Positions 31,641-40,190 of a stretch of 64,000 nucleotides of DNA are shown one piece after another. Every line of letters starts with the position of its first letter. Position 1 is the first letter of the stretch. The notes below the pieces were generated by a model, which had not been told where the DNA came from, did no database searches, and saw nothing but the letters and a program-made list of their open reading frames with translations. The DNA is from JADGRF01 sp035274465 (lineage in GTDB: Bacteria; Myxococcota_A; Polyangia; Polyangiales; JAFGIB01). The DNA lies in contig DATEOF010000074.1 in the NCBI GenBank assembly GCA_035274465.1, positions 1 through 64,000 on the forward strand. Direction: 5' to 3'. The position numbers and the translations under genes are program-made.

Positions 31641-33151
31641 CAGTGCTGCTCCAGGTAGCGCTGTTCCAGGTGTCGCTTGAAATACGCGGGGTCGAGGGCT
31701 TCGCCCGTGGCTTCGCGCATCAACTCGTCGGTGGTGAGCAGGCTGGCCTTGGACCAGATGTGGGTGCGCAGGAAGTCATTGATCGCAGCGAAGTTGCCGC
31801 GTTCGATCTCGCCGGGGATCGACGGGTTCGCGCGCACGGCTGCGGCGTAGACTTGCGCCGCGGTCATCGCGCCGAGCGTGTAGGTGGGGAAGTAGCCGAA
31901 CGCACCCGACGACCAGTGGACGTCTTGCATGCAGCCGTCGCGATAGTCGCCGGTGGTGCTGATGCTGAGCAGCTCGCGCATGCCGCTGTCCCAGGCCTCC
32001 GGGATGTCCGCGATCTGAAGCTTGCCGGCGATCAGCTCGCGCTCGATGTCGTAGCGGATCAGGATGTGGCAGGGGTAGGTCACTTCGTCGGCGCCCACGC
32101 GGATCTTGCTGCGTTCGACGCGGGTGAAGAGCTTGATCAAGTTGTCGATGCCGTAAGCCCCGGGCTGCGCGCGCACGGCTTCGGGAAAGGCGCGGGCGAT
32201 GTGCGGCGCGGCGAAGCGCAGGAATTCGCGGCTGCGACTGATCTGCATCTCCTGCAGCAGGCTCTGGCCTTCGTGCGTGGACATGCCGCGCGCCTGGCCC
32301 ACGGGTTGGTCGAGCCAGTCGCGCGGTCGACCTTGCTCGTACTTGGCGTGGCCGGTTTCGTGCAGCACGCCCATCATGCCCGCGGTGAAGTCGTCGTCTT
32401 CGTAGCGCGTGGTGACGCGAACGTCCGTGGGGACGCCGCCGCAGAAGGGGTGGTGGCTGACGTCGAGGCGGCCGCGTTGCATGTCGAAGCCCACCGCCTC
32501 CATCAGCTGCCGGCCGAGCGCTTCCTGGTCCGCGCGCGGGAACGGGCCGCGCGGGCGCTCGACGGACTCCGTGCGCTGGCGTTCGATCACCCGGTCGATC
32601 AGGCCGGGCAGGAAGCCGCGGAGCTCGGCGAACCAGCGATCGATGTCCGCGCTGGAGCGGAAGGGTTCGAATTCGTCGAGCAGCGCATCGTAGGGTGCGA
32701 GGCCCAGCGCCTGGCCGAGGGCGGCCGCAGCTTCCCGCTTCAGCTTGACCACTTCGGCCAGCAGTGGGGCGAAGCCTTGCCAGTCGTTGGCCGCGCGCTG
32801 GCGGCGCCAGGCCTGTTCGCAGCGCAGCTGGGCGCGCGCCATGGCCTCGACCAGGCTCGACGGCAGGGCCGAGGCACGGCGCACGATGCGCCTCATCTCG
32901 CGGAGGTTCGCGCGCTGCGCGGCCTCCAGCTTGCCTGCGCCGGCTTCTTGCTCGGCCACCGCCAGCCAATCGTTCAGCTGTGGAGCGGTCAGATGTTCGT
33001 GCAGCACCACGCCCAGCGCCGACATGGCGTCCGCGCGCGCATCGCCGGCCGCGGGCGGCATCATGACGGCTTCGTCCCATTGCAGGATGGCCGAGACATG
33101 TTCCAGGTGGGCGATGCGGCGAAACTGACGCTCGAGCTGTGCGAAGGACAT
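31640..33151 (-). CDS. M32 family carboxypeptidase (thermostable carboxypeptidase Taq-like)
   Basis: A 503-residue zinc metallocarboxypeptidase. Family features are the HPF motif (residues 234-236), DVRVTTRY (243-250), the zinc site H264-E-T-G-H268, a downstream STHEGQSLLQE helix giving the third ligand, and the C-terminal IRYDIERELIAGKLQ and GCMQDVHWSSGAFGYFPTYTLG signatures. It removes C-terminal residues from peptides, probably in the cytoplasm as no signal peptide is present. The length is normal for M32. It is the first gene of a coupled pair and is divergent from the ParB-like gene. Confidence 0.94.
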   Translation of the reverse strand: MSFAQLERQFRRIAHLEHVSAILQWDEAVMMPPAAGDARADAMSALGVVLHEHLTAPQLNDWLAVAEQEAGAGKLEAAQRANLREMRRIVRRASALPSSLVEAMARAQLRCEQAWRRQRAANDWQGFAPLLAEVVKLKREAAAALGQALGLAPYDALLDEFEPFRSSADIDRWFAELRGFLPGLIDRVIERQRTESVERPRGPFPRADQEALGRQLMEAVGFDMQRGRLDVSHHPFCGGVPTDVRVTTRYEDDDFTAGMMGVLHETGHAKYEQGRPRDWLDQPVGQARGMSTHEGQSLLQEMQISRSREFLRFAAPHIARAFPEAVRAQPGAYGIDNLIKLFTRVERSKIRVGADEVTYPCHILIRYDIERELIAGKLQIADIPEAWDSGMRELLSISTTGDYRDGCMQDVHWSSGAFGYFPTYTLGAMTAAQVYAAAVRANPSIPGEIERGNFAAINDFLRTHIWSKASLLTTDELMREATGEALDPAYFKRHLEQRYLEQH

Positions 33152-33213
33152 AGCGCCACAATAGCAGAGCGGCGTTGACTGCGGCGTGGCGGCCGTGCGA
33201 TCCGAGATGCGCG

Positions 33214-34191
33214 ATGGCCAAGCCCAAGGTAAAGAGGACGATCAACGCGCCCGCCAAGAAGCGCAAGCGCAAGGGTGTAAAGCTCGAGTCCACCTCGCTG
33301 ACCGCCCCGGAGATGTTGGTCACCACGCTGGACGAGTCCGATCAGGCACTCGCGGACGACGTGCGGGCGGACGGCGGTGCTGTGCTCGGTGCGTATCGCG
33401 AGCCGCTCGGCGGCAAGACGCACATGTTCGTGGCCGTGCCGATCGACAAGGTGCAGCCCACGTCATTTCAGCGCGACGTATCCGACTCGCACGTCCGCAA
33501 GCTCGTGCGCGCGATGGACAAGACCAAGCGCTTCCTGGATCCGCTGATCCTCGTGCGCAAGGACGGCCAGTACCTGACGCCCAACGGCAACCACCGCTTG
33601 CACGCGTTGCGCGAGCTATCGGCCAAGGCAGTCATCGGCCTGCTCGTGCCGGAGTTCGAGGTGGCCTATCAGGTGTTGGCGTTGAACATCGAGAAGGCCC
33701 ACAACCTGCGCGAGCGCGCGCTCGAGGTGTTGCGCATCGAACGCGAGCTGGCGAACCTGCCGCGCGGAGAGTCGGACTTCGAGCTGGAGCTGGAGGAGCC
33801 TTCGCTGGTCACGCTCGGCTTCGCCTACGATCAGCGCGGGCGGCTCGCGGGCGGCGCCTACAACTCGGCGTTGAAGAAGGTCGACAGTTGGGTGCCGGGT
33901 AAATTCGCCGACGCGATCCCCGAGCGCGAGCGGCGTGCGGCGAAGCTGTTGAGCCTCGATGACGCGGTCAACGAAGCAGTGCAGCGCCTGAAGGATCGCG
34001 GCCTGACCAGCCCGTACCTCAAGAGCTTCGTCGTGGCGCGCATCAACCCGCTGCGCTTCATCAAGGGCGACCTGCCCAGCTTCGACGAGCTGCTGACCAC
34101 CATGGAGAAGCGTGCGCGCGGCATGAAGGCAGACAAGGTCAATCCGGGCGACCTCGCTCGCAGCGGCGGCGCCCCGGACGACGACGACTGA
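33214..34191 (+). CDS. ParB N-terminal-like domain protein (not chromosomal ParB)
   Basis: A 325-residue protein with a Lys/Arg-rich start (residues 1-24). A ParB/sulfiredoxin-like domain follows at about 75-150: VPIDKVQPTSFQRDVSDSHVRKLVRAMDKT, then DPLILVRKDGQYLTPNGNHRLHALREL, where GNHR replaces the usual GxRR. The rest is helical with no clear ParB helix-turn-helix, ending in an acidic DDDD tail. No parA or parS site is nearby, so a partition role is unlikely. It may be a nucleotide-binding regulator. The ATG at 33214 is the first that matches the basic start. Confidence 0.75.
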   Translation: MAKPKVKRTINAPAKKRKRKGVKLESTSLTAPEMLVTTLDESDQALADDVRADGGAVLGAYREPLGGKTHMFVAVPIDKVQPTSFQRDVSDSHVRKLVRAMDKTKRFLDPLILVRKDGQYLTPNGNHRLHALRELSAKAVIGLLVPEFEVAYQVLALNIEKAHNLRERALEVLRIERELANLPRGESDFELELEEPSLVTLGFAYDQRGRLAGGAYNSALKKVDSWVPGKFADAIPERERRAAKLLSLDDAVNEAVQRLKDRGLTSPYLKSFVVARINPLRFIKGDLPSFDELLTTMEKRARGMKADKVNPGDLARSGGAPDDDD

Positions 34192-34281
34192 TCTCGCTCA
34201 ACGGGAACACGCCTTGCTCGGTGTCGGTTCGCCACACGCGGCTGACACGCCCATCGTGGAGCCACCCATCAGCTCAACCAG

Positions 34282-34428
34282 TCAAGTGGGTTGACCGTCC
34301 AAGTACTCGCGCAGCGTTGCCGTCACGCGTGCGTGCTCCGGTGGATCGGCGTGTTCGAGCGCGACCAACTCGCGGATGATCGAGGGCGCAGTGTACACGA
34401 GGGCTTCGAGTTGGGTGCGGCGCCTCAT
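34282..34428 (-). CDS. Small protein, 48 residues, coupled to upstream lipoprotein
   Basis: A short frame starting at 34428 overlaps the lipoprotein stop by four bases (ATGA). The product begins MRRRTQLEALVYTAPSIIRE, contains LVALEHADPPEHARVTATLREYL, and looks like two amphipathic helices. Codon choice has the strong third-position GC of neighbouring genes. A TCAACC/GGTTGA stem (34274-34294) surrounds its stop. No family is recognised. It could be a small partner of the lipoprotein or a regulator. Confidence 0.55.
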   Translation of the reverse strand: MRRRTQLEALVYTAPSIIRELVALEHADPPEHARVTATLREYLDGQPT

Positions 34429-34901
34429 TCGTTTTCATCCGCGAACTCGGCGAAGACTTCCATGAGCGTGCCGACGGCTTCCTGACGAAGCACGTGCGAC
34501 TCTCCGGCCTCGAGCGTGACGTCTTCGAACTCCACCACCTCGGTCTGCGAGTGTTCGCCATCCAGCGTGGTCAGATGCAGCGCGGGTCGGCTGAACGTCG
34601 CACGCTCCGCGGGCGCCACGACGTAGAGCGTGAGCTCGGCCGCGTCGTCGACTGCAGTCAAGAACACGCCCACGCCGTCCGTACAGAACCCGCCGACCAT
34701 CTCGGGCGTGGCAAACGCCTCGTCGCGCGGTGCAGCCTGGAGCGGCGCCTCGGCGGCTGGATCCTCACGCCGCTCCGTGGAATGCGCGCTGCTGCCCGTG
34801 CAGCCGGCGGCGCAGAGGAGCATGGCGGACGCGAGCCACTGGACACGGTGGTTGTGCAGCCACCGGCGGCAGGATACCTCGTGTGGTGCTCTGGCCTTCA
34901 T
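34425..34901 (-). CDS. Small lipoprotein, unknown function
   Basis: From the ATG at 34901 (GAGGG upstream) the product is 158 residues. A long basic N-terminal region precedes a lipoprotein signal ending LCAAGC, followed by a Ser/Ala/Pro spacer. The C-terminal part is beta-rich and acidic (DGVGVFLTAVDDAAELTLYVVAPAERATFSRPALHLTTLDGEHSQTEVVEFEDVTLEAGESHVLRQEA) and could be a single beta-sandwich. I do not recognise the family. It is coupled to the 48-residue downstream gene. Confidence 0.65.
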   Translation of the reverse strand: MKARAPHEVSCRRWLHNHRVQWLASAMLLCAAGCTGSSAHSTERREDPAAEAPLQAAPRDEAFATPEMVGGFCTDGVGVFLTAVDDAAELTLYVVAPAERATFSRPALHLTTLDGEHSQTEVVEFEDVTLEAGESHVLRQEAVGTLMEVFAEFADENE

Positions 34902-35042
34902 GGCGCCCTCGCACTTCGTGTGTGAGCAACAACCGGGCCGATCCGAGAATTGTTGGGCAAATCGTGGACGCGCAGTCGCGTCAGAGCTCGCCCGTGCCCC
35001 AGCGTGGCGCGCGCGCAGCCATGTCATCGGGCCGCTGTGCAC

Positions 35043-35305
35043 ATGACGTTCACCCGAATCCAGTCCGCACCGTCGCCGATGCGGCTTGTTCATTCCGGAC
35101 GCGCGCAGAACGGAGGAAGTTCGTACGTGTATTGGTCGCCGGGAGACAAGACCATCCGACGCGTCGCGCGGCCCGCGAGCAAGAGCTGGTGCTGAACGGC
35201 AACGGACCGTGCATCGACCTGCTGGCGGTCGACGCGAGTCACGCCTATTTCGACTCGGCGCGCGGTCTGGTGCGCGTGAAGTTGAGCGATTTGCGAGGGA
35301 TGTGA
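35043..35305 (+). pseudogene. Frameshifted remnant of a YWTD-like beta-propeller gene
   Basis: Two pieces in different frames read as one domain. The first (from 35043) gives GGSSYVYWSPGDKTIRRVARPASK and then hits a stop. A second frame continues with ELVLNGNGPCIDLLAVDASHAYFDSARGLVRVKLSDL to a stop at 35305. Joined at about 35170 they make two blades of a propeller of the VYWS...I.RV type seen in other lipoproteins here. There is no signal peptide and only two blades, so this is a decayed remnant, unless the frameshift is a sequencing error. Confidence 0.55.
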
Positions 35306-35317
35306 GAAGGGGTCCGC

Positions 35318-36661
35318 TCAGAGCGGGATGAACACGTCGCAGGGGAACTGCGCATCCAGCGACGAATCCGCGCCGACCAGGAACTCGGTACAGGTTTCGC
35401 CGATCAGCTCGATCGTGCTCGGGTCGTTCAAGCGCCAGCCATTTGGTGTTGCCGTGGGCGCGCCATCACACGTCGCTCCCTTGCCCTGCGGTGTTTGGCA
35501 ACACGGCAGCTTGTTCGGGCCCATCATGACCGTACCGCTGCACTCGAGGCCCTCGGTGACCTTGCCGTTCAAGCTGATGTTGCAGCCGATCGCACCGCCG
35601 AGTAGTCCAGAGAGCGTCGAGATGAGCGCGCCAGGATCCGTCGGCGTGAACGTCTTGGCCATCGGGTTCTTGGGGTCGCCGTGACGCGCGACTTCGTCGA
35701 GGTGCGCCTGTAGGGTTGGGTCGCCGTCGGCCAAGCTGATCACCCAGGTCGTGATCCCCGCCTGTGCGCCGCGATCCACCGCTGCGACGACGCCCTGCCG
35801 CTGTACGCTGCCATCGCCGCCGAGGCCGCCCACGCAGATGTCGTTCGGCGCGCCGTCGGTCGCCAGGATCACGTACACCGGACCCATCGCCTTCGTGTCT
35901 GGACCCTGTTGCTGAATCATCGGGATCAGCATGTCCATCACGTGTGCCATCGCTTTATCGGTGGGTGTGGATCCACCGAGCTCGGTCGGCGGGAACGTCA
36001 TGTCGATCGCCATCGCGTTGTCCCGCTTGGGCGGCAACAGCTCGATCAGCTGAGGGCACTGACCCTGCATCTTCGTCATCGTGTAGGGCAGCGCGCACGC
36101 GGGACTTCCACCGCCGCCCGGACCACCCGGACCGCCCGGTATGGGGGGACCGCCGCCGCCGATGATGCCGCCCACCAGCCCGCCGATCGGATCGATGGTC
36201 CCGTCGTAGAGTGAGATGCCGAAGCTCACGATGTTTTGTAGCCGGTAGATCAGGCCGCGCATCGGATCGAGCAGCGCGGACCGCAGTGCTTGCCAGCGCG
36301 TGCCGCCCCCGCCGAATGGAGCACACATGCTCCCGGAGCCGTCGACGACGAACACGACCGTCGGCATGTCCTTCGCAGTACGCACGACCGCACTCGCACA
36401 GATCTGGCCGGGCTTGTTGCCGAGCGAGCCGCCGGGTGTCGCGATGCTGCCGCTGCCGGCGAGTCCGGGCTGACTCAAGCCGAATGCCCCGTTCGATCCG
36501 CCGACGCCGAAGCCGCCGCTGCGAGCCGCAGCACCAGCCGGCGTCGTCGATGAACCAAGCCTGCGACCGTCCGGCGTGCCAGAGTCGGAGGAGCCGCAGC
36601 CCAGTAACGACAAGACCAGCGAGCTCGACACCAAACAACGGAACGCGTGCATAATCCTCAC
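35318..36661 (-). CDS. VWA domain lipoprotein
   Basis: A 447-residue lipoprotein (lipobox LLGC, Cys22) with a Gly/Ser linker. A von Willebrand A domain follows at about 98-345: MIDAS D-G-S-G-S in VVFVVDGSGSMCAPF, the Thr-containing ELGGSTPTDKAMAHVM, and VYVILATDGAPND. A Gly/Pro-rich insert (GGGGPPIPGGPGGPGGGG) interrupts it. The C-terminal part has several cysteines (GLECSG, PCCQTP, TCDG) in a small disulfide-rich module. It probably mediates metal-dependent adhesion at the surface. The start is GTG at 36661 with GAGG upstream, or ATG at 36652. Confidence 0.85.
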   Translation of the reverse strand: MRIMHAFRCLVSSSLVLSLLGCGSSDSGTPDGRRLGSSTTPAGAAARSGGFGVGGSNGAFGLSQPGLAGSGSIATPGGSLGNKPGQICASAVVRTAKDMPTVVFVVDGSGSMCAPFGGGGTRWQALRSALLDPMRGLIYRLQNIVSFGISLYDGTIDPIGGLVGGIIGGGGPPIPGGPGGPGGGGSPACALPYTMTKMQGQCPQLIELLPPKRDNAMAIDMTFPPTELGGSTPTDKAMAHVMDMLIPMIQQQGPDTKAMGPVYVILATDGAPNDICVGGLGGDGSVQRQGVVAAVDRGAQAGITTWVISLADGDPTLQAHLDEVARHGDPKNPMAKTFTPTDPGALISTLSGLLGGAIGCNISLNGKVTEGLECSGTVMMGPNKLPCCQTPQGKGATCDGAPTATPNGWRLNDPSTIELIGETCTEFLVGADSSLDAQFPCDVFIPL

Positions 36662-36846
36662 GCGCCAAGCCTCACACGCCGCATTGCCGGGTCAATCGCC
36701 GAATCGGCCGTGGCTGGAATAGATTGCTGAGCGGATGAGACGGCGCTAGAAGCCACTACCTCTGGATGCCATCGATGCAAAACGGGCAAACGAAGGTGGG
36801 ACCGTCGACCCAACTGACGCACGATGGCGGATGAGCGGAGGGCGAC

Positions 36847-38232
36847 GTGGAAACGGACTATCTCGTGATCGGTGCAGGCGCGATGGGGCTCGCGTTCGCA
36901 GACGAGTTGCTCACGCGGACGGACGCTCACATCACGCTGGTCGACAAACGACACGCGCCCGGCGGGCACTGGAACGACGCCTATTCGTTCGTGAAGCTGC
37001 ACCAGCCGTCGGTGTTTTACGGCGTCGAGTCCAAAGAGCTGACCGAGTACCGCATCGACGACTCCGGGCCCAACAAGGGTTTTTTGAGCCTCGCCGAGGG
37101 TCCGGAGATCTCGAGTTACTTTCACACGCTGGTACGCGATCGCTTTCTGCCCTCGGGACGCGTGCGCTTTCTGCCGCTGTCTGAAGTCGAGCCGGAGGGC
37201 AGCGTGCGCTCGCTGCTCTCGGGAGAGCGCACGTCGATCGAAGTGCGCAAGCGCGTCGTCGATGCCTCGTACCTGACCAACATCATTCCGCTGACGCATA
37301 CGCGCAACTTCACCCTCGCAGACGGAGTGACGTGCGTGCCTCCGAACGAGCTTCCGCGCTGGTGTGCGAGCCACGCTCGTTTCACGGTCGTCGGAGCGGG
37401 CAAGACCGGAGTGGACACGTGTTGCTTCCTGCTCGAGCACGGCGCAGCGCCGGATGCGATCCGCTGGATCGTGCCGCGAGACAGCTGGTTCTTGAACCGC
37501 GCGACCATGCAGCCCGGTCCCGAGTTCTTCATCGAGACCTTCGGCACGTTCGCTGCCGGGCGTGAGGCGCTCGCGGATGCGACCTCGGCGCGCGACTACG
37601 CGCTACGCATGGAAGCCGCGCGCGGTTGGCTGCGACTGTCGCGCGATGTCGAGCCGCGCATGTTTCACGGTGCGACGGTATCCGAAGGCGAGCTCGACGA
37701 GCTGCGCCGCATCCGCGACGTCGTGCGGATGGGCCGAGTCCGCTCGATCGACGTCGACCGCGTGCGCCTCGAGGCGGGTGAGGTCCCGGCCGCGCGCGAC
37801 ACGCTCTACGTCGACTGCACGGCGTCTGCATTGTCGCGTCCGACGCCCGTGCCGATCTTCTCCGGCAAGCGGATCACGTTGCAGATGATTCGCTACCCGT
37901 ACTTCACCTACAGCGCCGCGCTGATCGCCCTGATCGAAGCCACGCTCGGCAGCGACGAGGAGAAGAACCGAGTCGTGACGCCCCTGCACATCCCGGACAC
38001 GGTCGAGGACTATCTGCGACAGCAGGTCCCGGACATGCAAAATCGTGTGGCTTGCGGCCGGCACCCGGTGCTGCGCGAGTGGGCCGACAACGCGCGCACC
38101 GACGGCTTCACGCGTCTCATGCGCACCGTGAAGCCAACCGAGACCGACAAGCTCGCAGTCCTGGCGCGCTTGCGCGAAGCCTCGAAGCGAGCCGCACAAA
38201 ACCTCCCGAAGCTGCTCGCAACGCTCGACTAG
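36847..38232 (+). CDS. FAD/NAD(P)-binding flavoprotein, monooxygenase-like
   Basis: A 461-residue protein with an N-terminal Rossmann FAD motif GAGAMG (9-14). A second dinucleotide motif, VVGAGKTG, lies near residue 183, with DKRHAPGGHWNDAY in between as in flavin-containing monooxygenase-like enzymes. The spacing of two GxGxxG motifs fits a two-dinucleotide oxidoreductase using NAD(P)H. The C-terminal half is helical and less conserved. The substrate is unknown. The GTG at 36847 has GGAGG six bases upstream. The BNR lipoprotein gene follows by 14 bases. Confidence 0.8.
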   Translation: METDYLVIGAGAMGLAFADELLTRTDAHITLVDKRHAPGGHWNDAYSFVKLHQPSVFYGVESKELTEYRIDDSGPNKGFLSLAEGPEISSYFHTLVRDRFLPSGRVRFLPLSEVEPEGSVRSLLSGERTSIEVRKRVVDASYLTNIIPLTHTRNFTLADGVTCVPPNELPRWCASHARFTVVGAGKTGVDTCCFLLEHGAAPDAIRWIVPRDSWFLNRATMQPGPEFFIETFGTFAAGREALADATSARDYALRMEAARGWLRLSRDVEPRMFHGATVSEGELDELRRIRDVVRMGRVRSIDVDRVRLEAGEVPAARDTLYVDCTASALSRPTPVPIFSGKRITLQMIRYPYFTYSAALIALIEATLGSDEEKNRVVTPLHIPDTVEDYLRQQVPDMQNRVACGRHPVLREWADNARTDGFTRLMRTVKPTETDKLAVLARLREASKRAAQNLPKLLATLD

Positions 38233-38246
38233 GGTATCCTGTCGAC

Positions 38247-39578
38247 GTGAAGACACGCGCGGGTGGGTTGGGGTGGCTACTGTGTGCACTCTCGTTCGCC
38301 GCGTGTAGCGGCGGAGACCATGATGCATCTGACGGCGGCAGCGATGCTCCAGCCGCTGATGGCGGCGGCGGCAAGGCGGCCGCTGGCGGACGCGCCGGTG
38401 CGGGTGCTGCGGGCAAAGCAGGGGACTCAGGCGGCGGGGGCTCCGCTGGCCGTGACGTGGATGCGGGGGCCAGTGAATGCGGTGGCATCGCGATCCCGAT
38501 GGGCCGCGGCGGTGCGAGCGGGGGGGCGCTGGGGAAGTGGGTCGACGTGACGCCCGCTGGGATCAGCCTCAAGCAATCCGACTTCAACAACGACAACTTC
38601 GGCATGCAGGACGTGTTGGTCGACCCGGTGCGCCCGAGCGACCTGTATGCGTTCGCGTGTCATCAAGGCGTCTACAAGTCCACGGACTACGGGCAGACCT
38701 GGCGCAAGATCAACACGGGCCCGGGCGGCTCGATGATCGACAGCGGCAAGCCCTGGGGCGAAGGCATCGACTCGAACCGTTGCCGGGATCCCAACACACC
38801 GCCGACGCTGTACAGCCTGGGCTCGCAGGGTGGCTTCTGGCGCTCGACCGACGGTGGCGTGAGCTGGACGCGCTTCTCGTTGCCCGAAGATGGCAAGGCC
38901 CGTCCCCAGGACGGCTACGACGTCGATGTCGATCCGTACGACGGCAAGCACTTGCTCGTCGGCTTTCACGAGCAGTCGGGCCTGGCCGAGTCGCTCGACG
39001 GCGGCGAGAGCTGGCGCTCGATCACGCTCGCGAGCGGCATGGCGTCGGGCTCGTCGTGGTATCCGTTCTTCATCGACACGGGCGACGCGGCGAGCACCGC
39101 GAAGACGTGGTTGATGATCCCGCAGACCACGGACAAGACCGGCACCTGGCGTACGACGGACTCGGGCCAGCACTGGGCGAAGGTCGAGGGCAACGAGCAT
39201 CAGCACGGGCAATCGCAGATCTACCAGCGCGACGGCGTCGTCTACATGGCAGGTGTCTACGCCACGATGGGTTGGGGCGTGTACCGCAGCAGCGACCTCG
39301 GCGCGACCTGGATGCACATGGGCAACGGCGGCTCGCAGAGCGTGGTGTACGGCACCGCGAAGTTCGTCTACGCGCAAGCCTCGGGCGCGGTGGGCAACGG
39401 CACCGTCGACCAATCGCAATCCGAGCGCGCGCCCCAGCCCGGCACGAGCTGGAGCAACTGGACCGAGCCGAAGATGAGCAACGGCCCGAAGCGCGCGGCC
39501 GTGACGTTCGACGGTGTGCACTACGTGATCGTGGGCGGCAACTGGAACGCCGGGTTGTGGCGCTACGTCGAGCCCTAG
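38247..39578 (+). CDS. BNR/sortilin-type beta-propeller lipoprotein
   Basis: A 443-residue lipoprotein (lipobox FAAC, Cys19) with a Gly/Ala/Asp-rich linker to about residue 80 and then a propeller with at least five Asp-box (BNR) repeats: GVYKSTDYGQTWRKI, GFWRSTDGGVSWTRF, GLAESLDGGESWRSI, GTWRTTDSGQHWAKV and GVYRSSDLGATWMHM. Such repeats are found in sialidases, xyloglucanases and photosystem factors. No catalytic signature is evident, so enzymatic activity is not claimed. The GTG at 38247 is the start giving a proper signal peptide. Its stop overlaps the convergent gene by four bases. Confidence 0.82.
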   Translation: MKTRAGGLGWLLCALSFAACSGGDHDASDGGSDAPAADGGGGKAAAGGRAGAGAAGKAGDSGGGGSAGRDVDAGASECGGIAIPMGRGGASGGALGKWVDVTPAGISLKQSDFNNDNFGMQDVLVDPVRPSDLYAFACHQGVYKSTDYGQTWRKINTGPGGSMIDSGKPWGEGIDSNRCRDPNTPPTLYSLGSQGGFWRSTDGGVSWTRFSLPEDGKARPQDGYDVDVDPYDGKHLLVGFHEQSGLAESLDGGESWRSITLASGMASGSSWYPFFIDTGDAASTAKTWLMIPQTTDKTGTWRTTDSGQHWAKVEGNEHQHGQSQIYQRDGVVYMAGVYATMGWGVYRSSDLGATWMHMGNGGSQSVVYGTAKFVYAQASGAVGNGTVDQSQSERAPQPGTSWSNWTEPKMSNGPKRAAVTFDGVHYVIVGGNWNAGLWRYVEP

Positions 39579-40099
39579 CGCGCTTCGAAGCTTGCGCTGA
39601 CTATCGGCGACGTCAGTGGCTCGCACGTGCAGACCGGCGGCGGGCCGAGCTTGCACACGCGCTTCTCGCCGGGCAGGCAGAAGGGCGTCTTCTCGCTGAC
39701 GAGCTCGGCCTGGACCGCGACGTCGGGTAGCGTGCCGAACGGCGAATCCGGAGCGGTGCGCGCGTCCTGAATGCAGCGGCCCTGGGGATCGCAGGAATAA
39801 CCTGGCGAACCGTTCTTCCAACACAGCGTGAGCGTCGTCCCCTCCAGCGCTCGGCAGGTGTAGCCATCGTTTTCCAGGTCGGACTTGGACTTCGTGTCGC
39901 CGGTACCGCCGGATTGCCGCTGCGCGGCTCGCGGGTTCTCGGCCTCGACCGAGAGCGCAGGGTCGCCTGCGCTCTCTGTCGCACGCAGCGCCGACTCCAC
40001 GGCATCGACCTCGACGTCGTTCGTGTCAGTCTCCAGCGCACACGATACAAGCTGCACGCATGCTGCGAACCACAACACTGATTGACCAGCGCGAGCCAT
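39575..40099 (-). CDS. Small Cys-containing lipoprotein, unknown
   Basis: A 174-residue lipoprotein (lipobox LVSC, Cys20) with an acidic spacer. A C-terminal part has cysteines in pairs (YTCRALEGTTLTLCW, YSCDPQGRCIQ, FCLPGEKRVCKLGPPPVCTCEP), suggesting a disulfide-stabilised domain. I do not recognise the family. The ATG at 40099 is preceded by a strong AAAGGAGG. It lies 91 bases downstream of the gluconate permease gene but looks like a separate unit. Confidence 0.65.
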   Translation of the reverse strand: MARAGQSVLWFAACVQLVSCALETDTNDVEVDAVESALRATESAGDPALSVEAENPRAAQRQSGGTGDTKSKSDLENDGYTCRALEGTTLTLCWKNGSPGYSCDPQGRCIQDARTAPDSPFGTLPDVAVQAELVSEKTPFCLPGEKRVCKLGPPPVCTCEPLTSPIVSASFEAR

Positions 40100-40121
40100 G
40101 AGGTCCTCCTTTGCTTCTGTC

Positions 40122-40138
40122 CGCCGCTGAGCGCGGCG
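40122..40138 (-). terminator. Short hairpin between the gluconate permease gene and the next gene
   Basis: CGCCGC and GCGGCG with a five-base loop, about 50 bases past the permease stop. There is no T-tract, so it is a weak candidate. Confidence 0.25.
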
Positions 40139-40190
40139 AACCCACGAGGAGGCATGCGCGCGGTGGGCGCGAAACCTGACACGCGATCGT

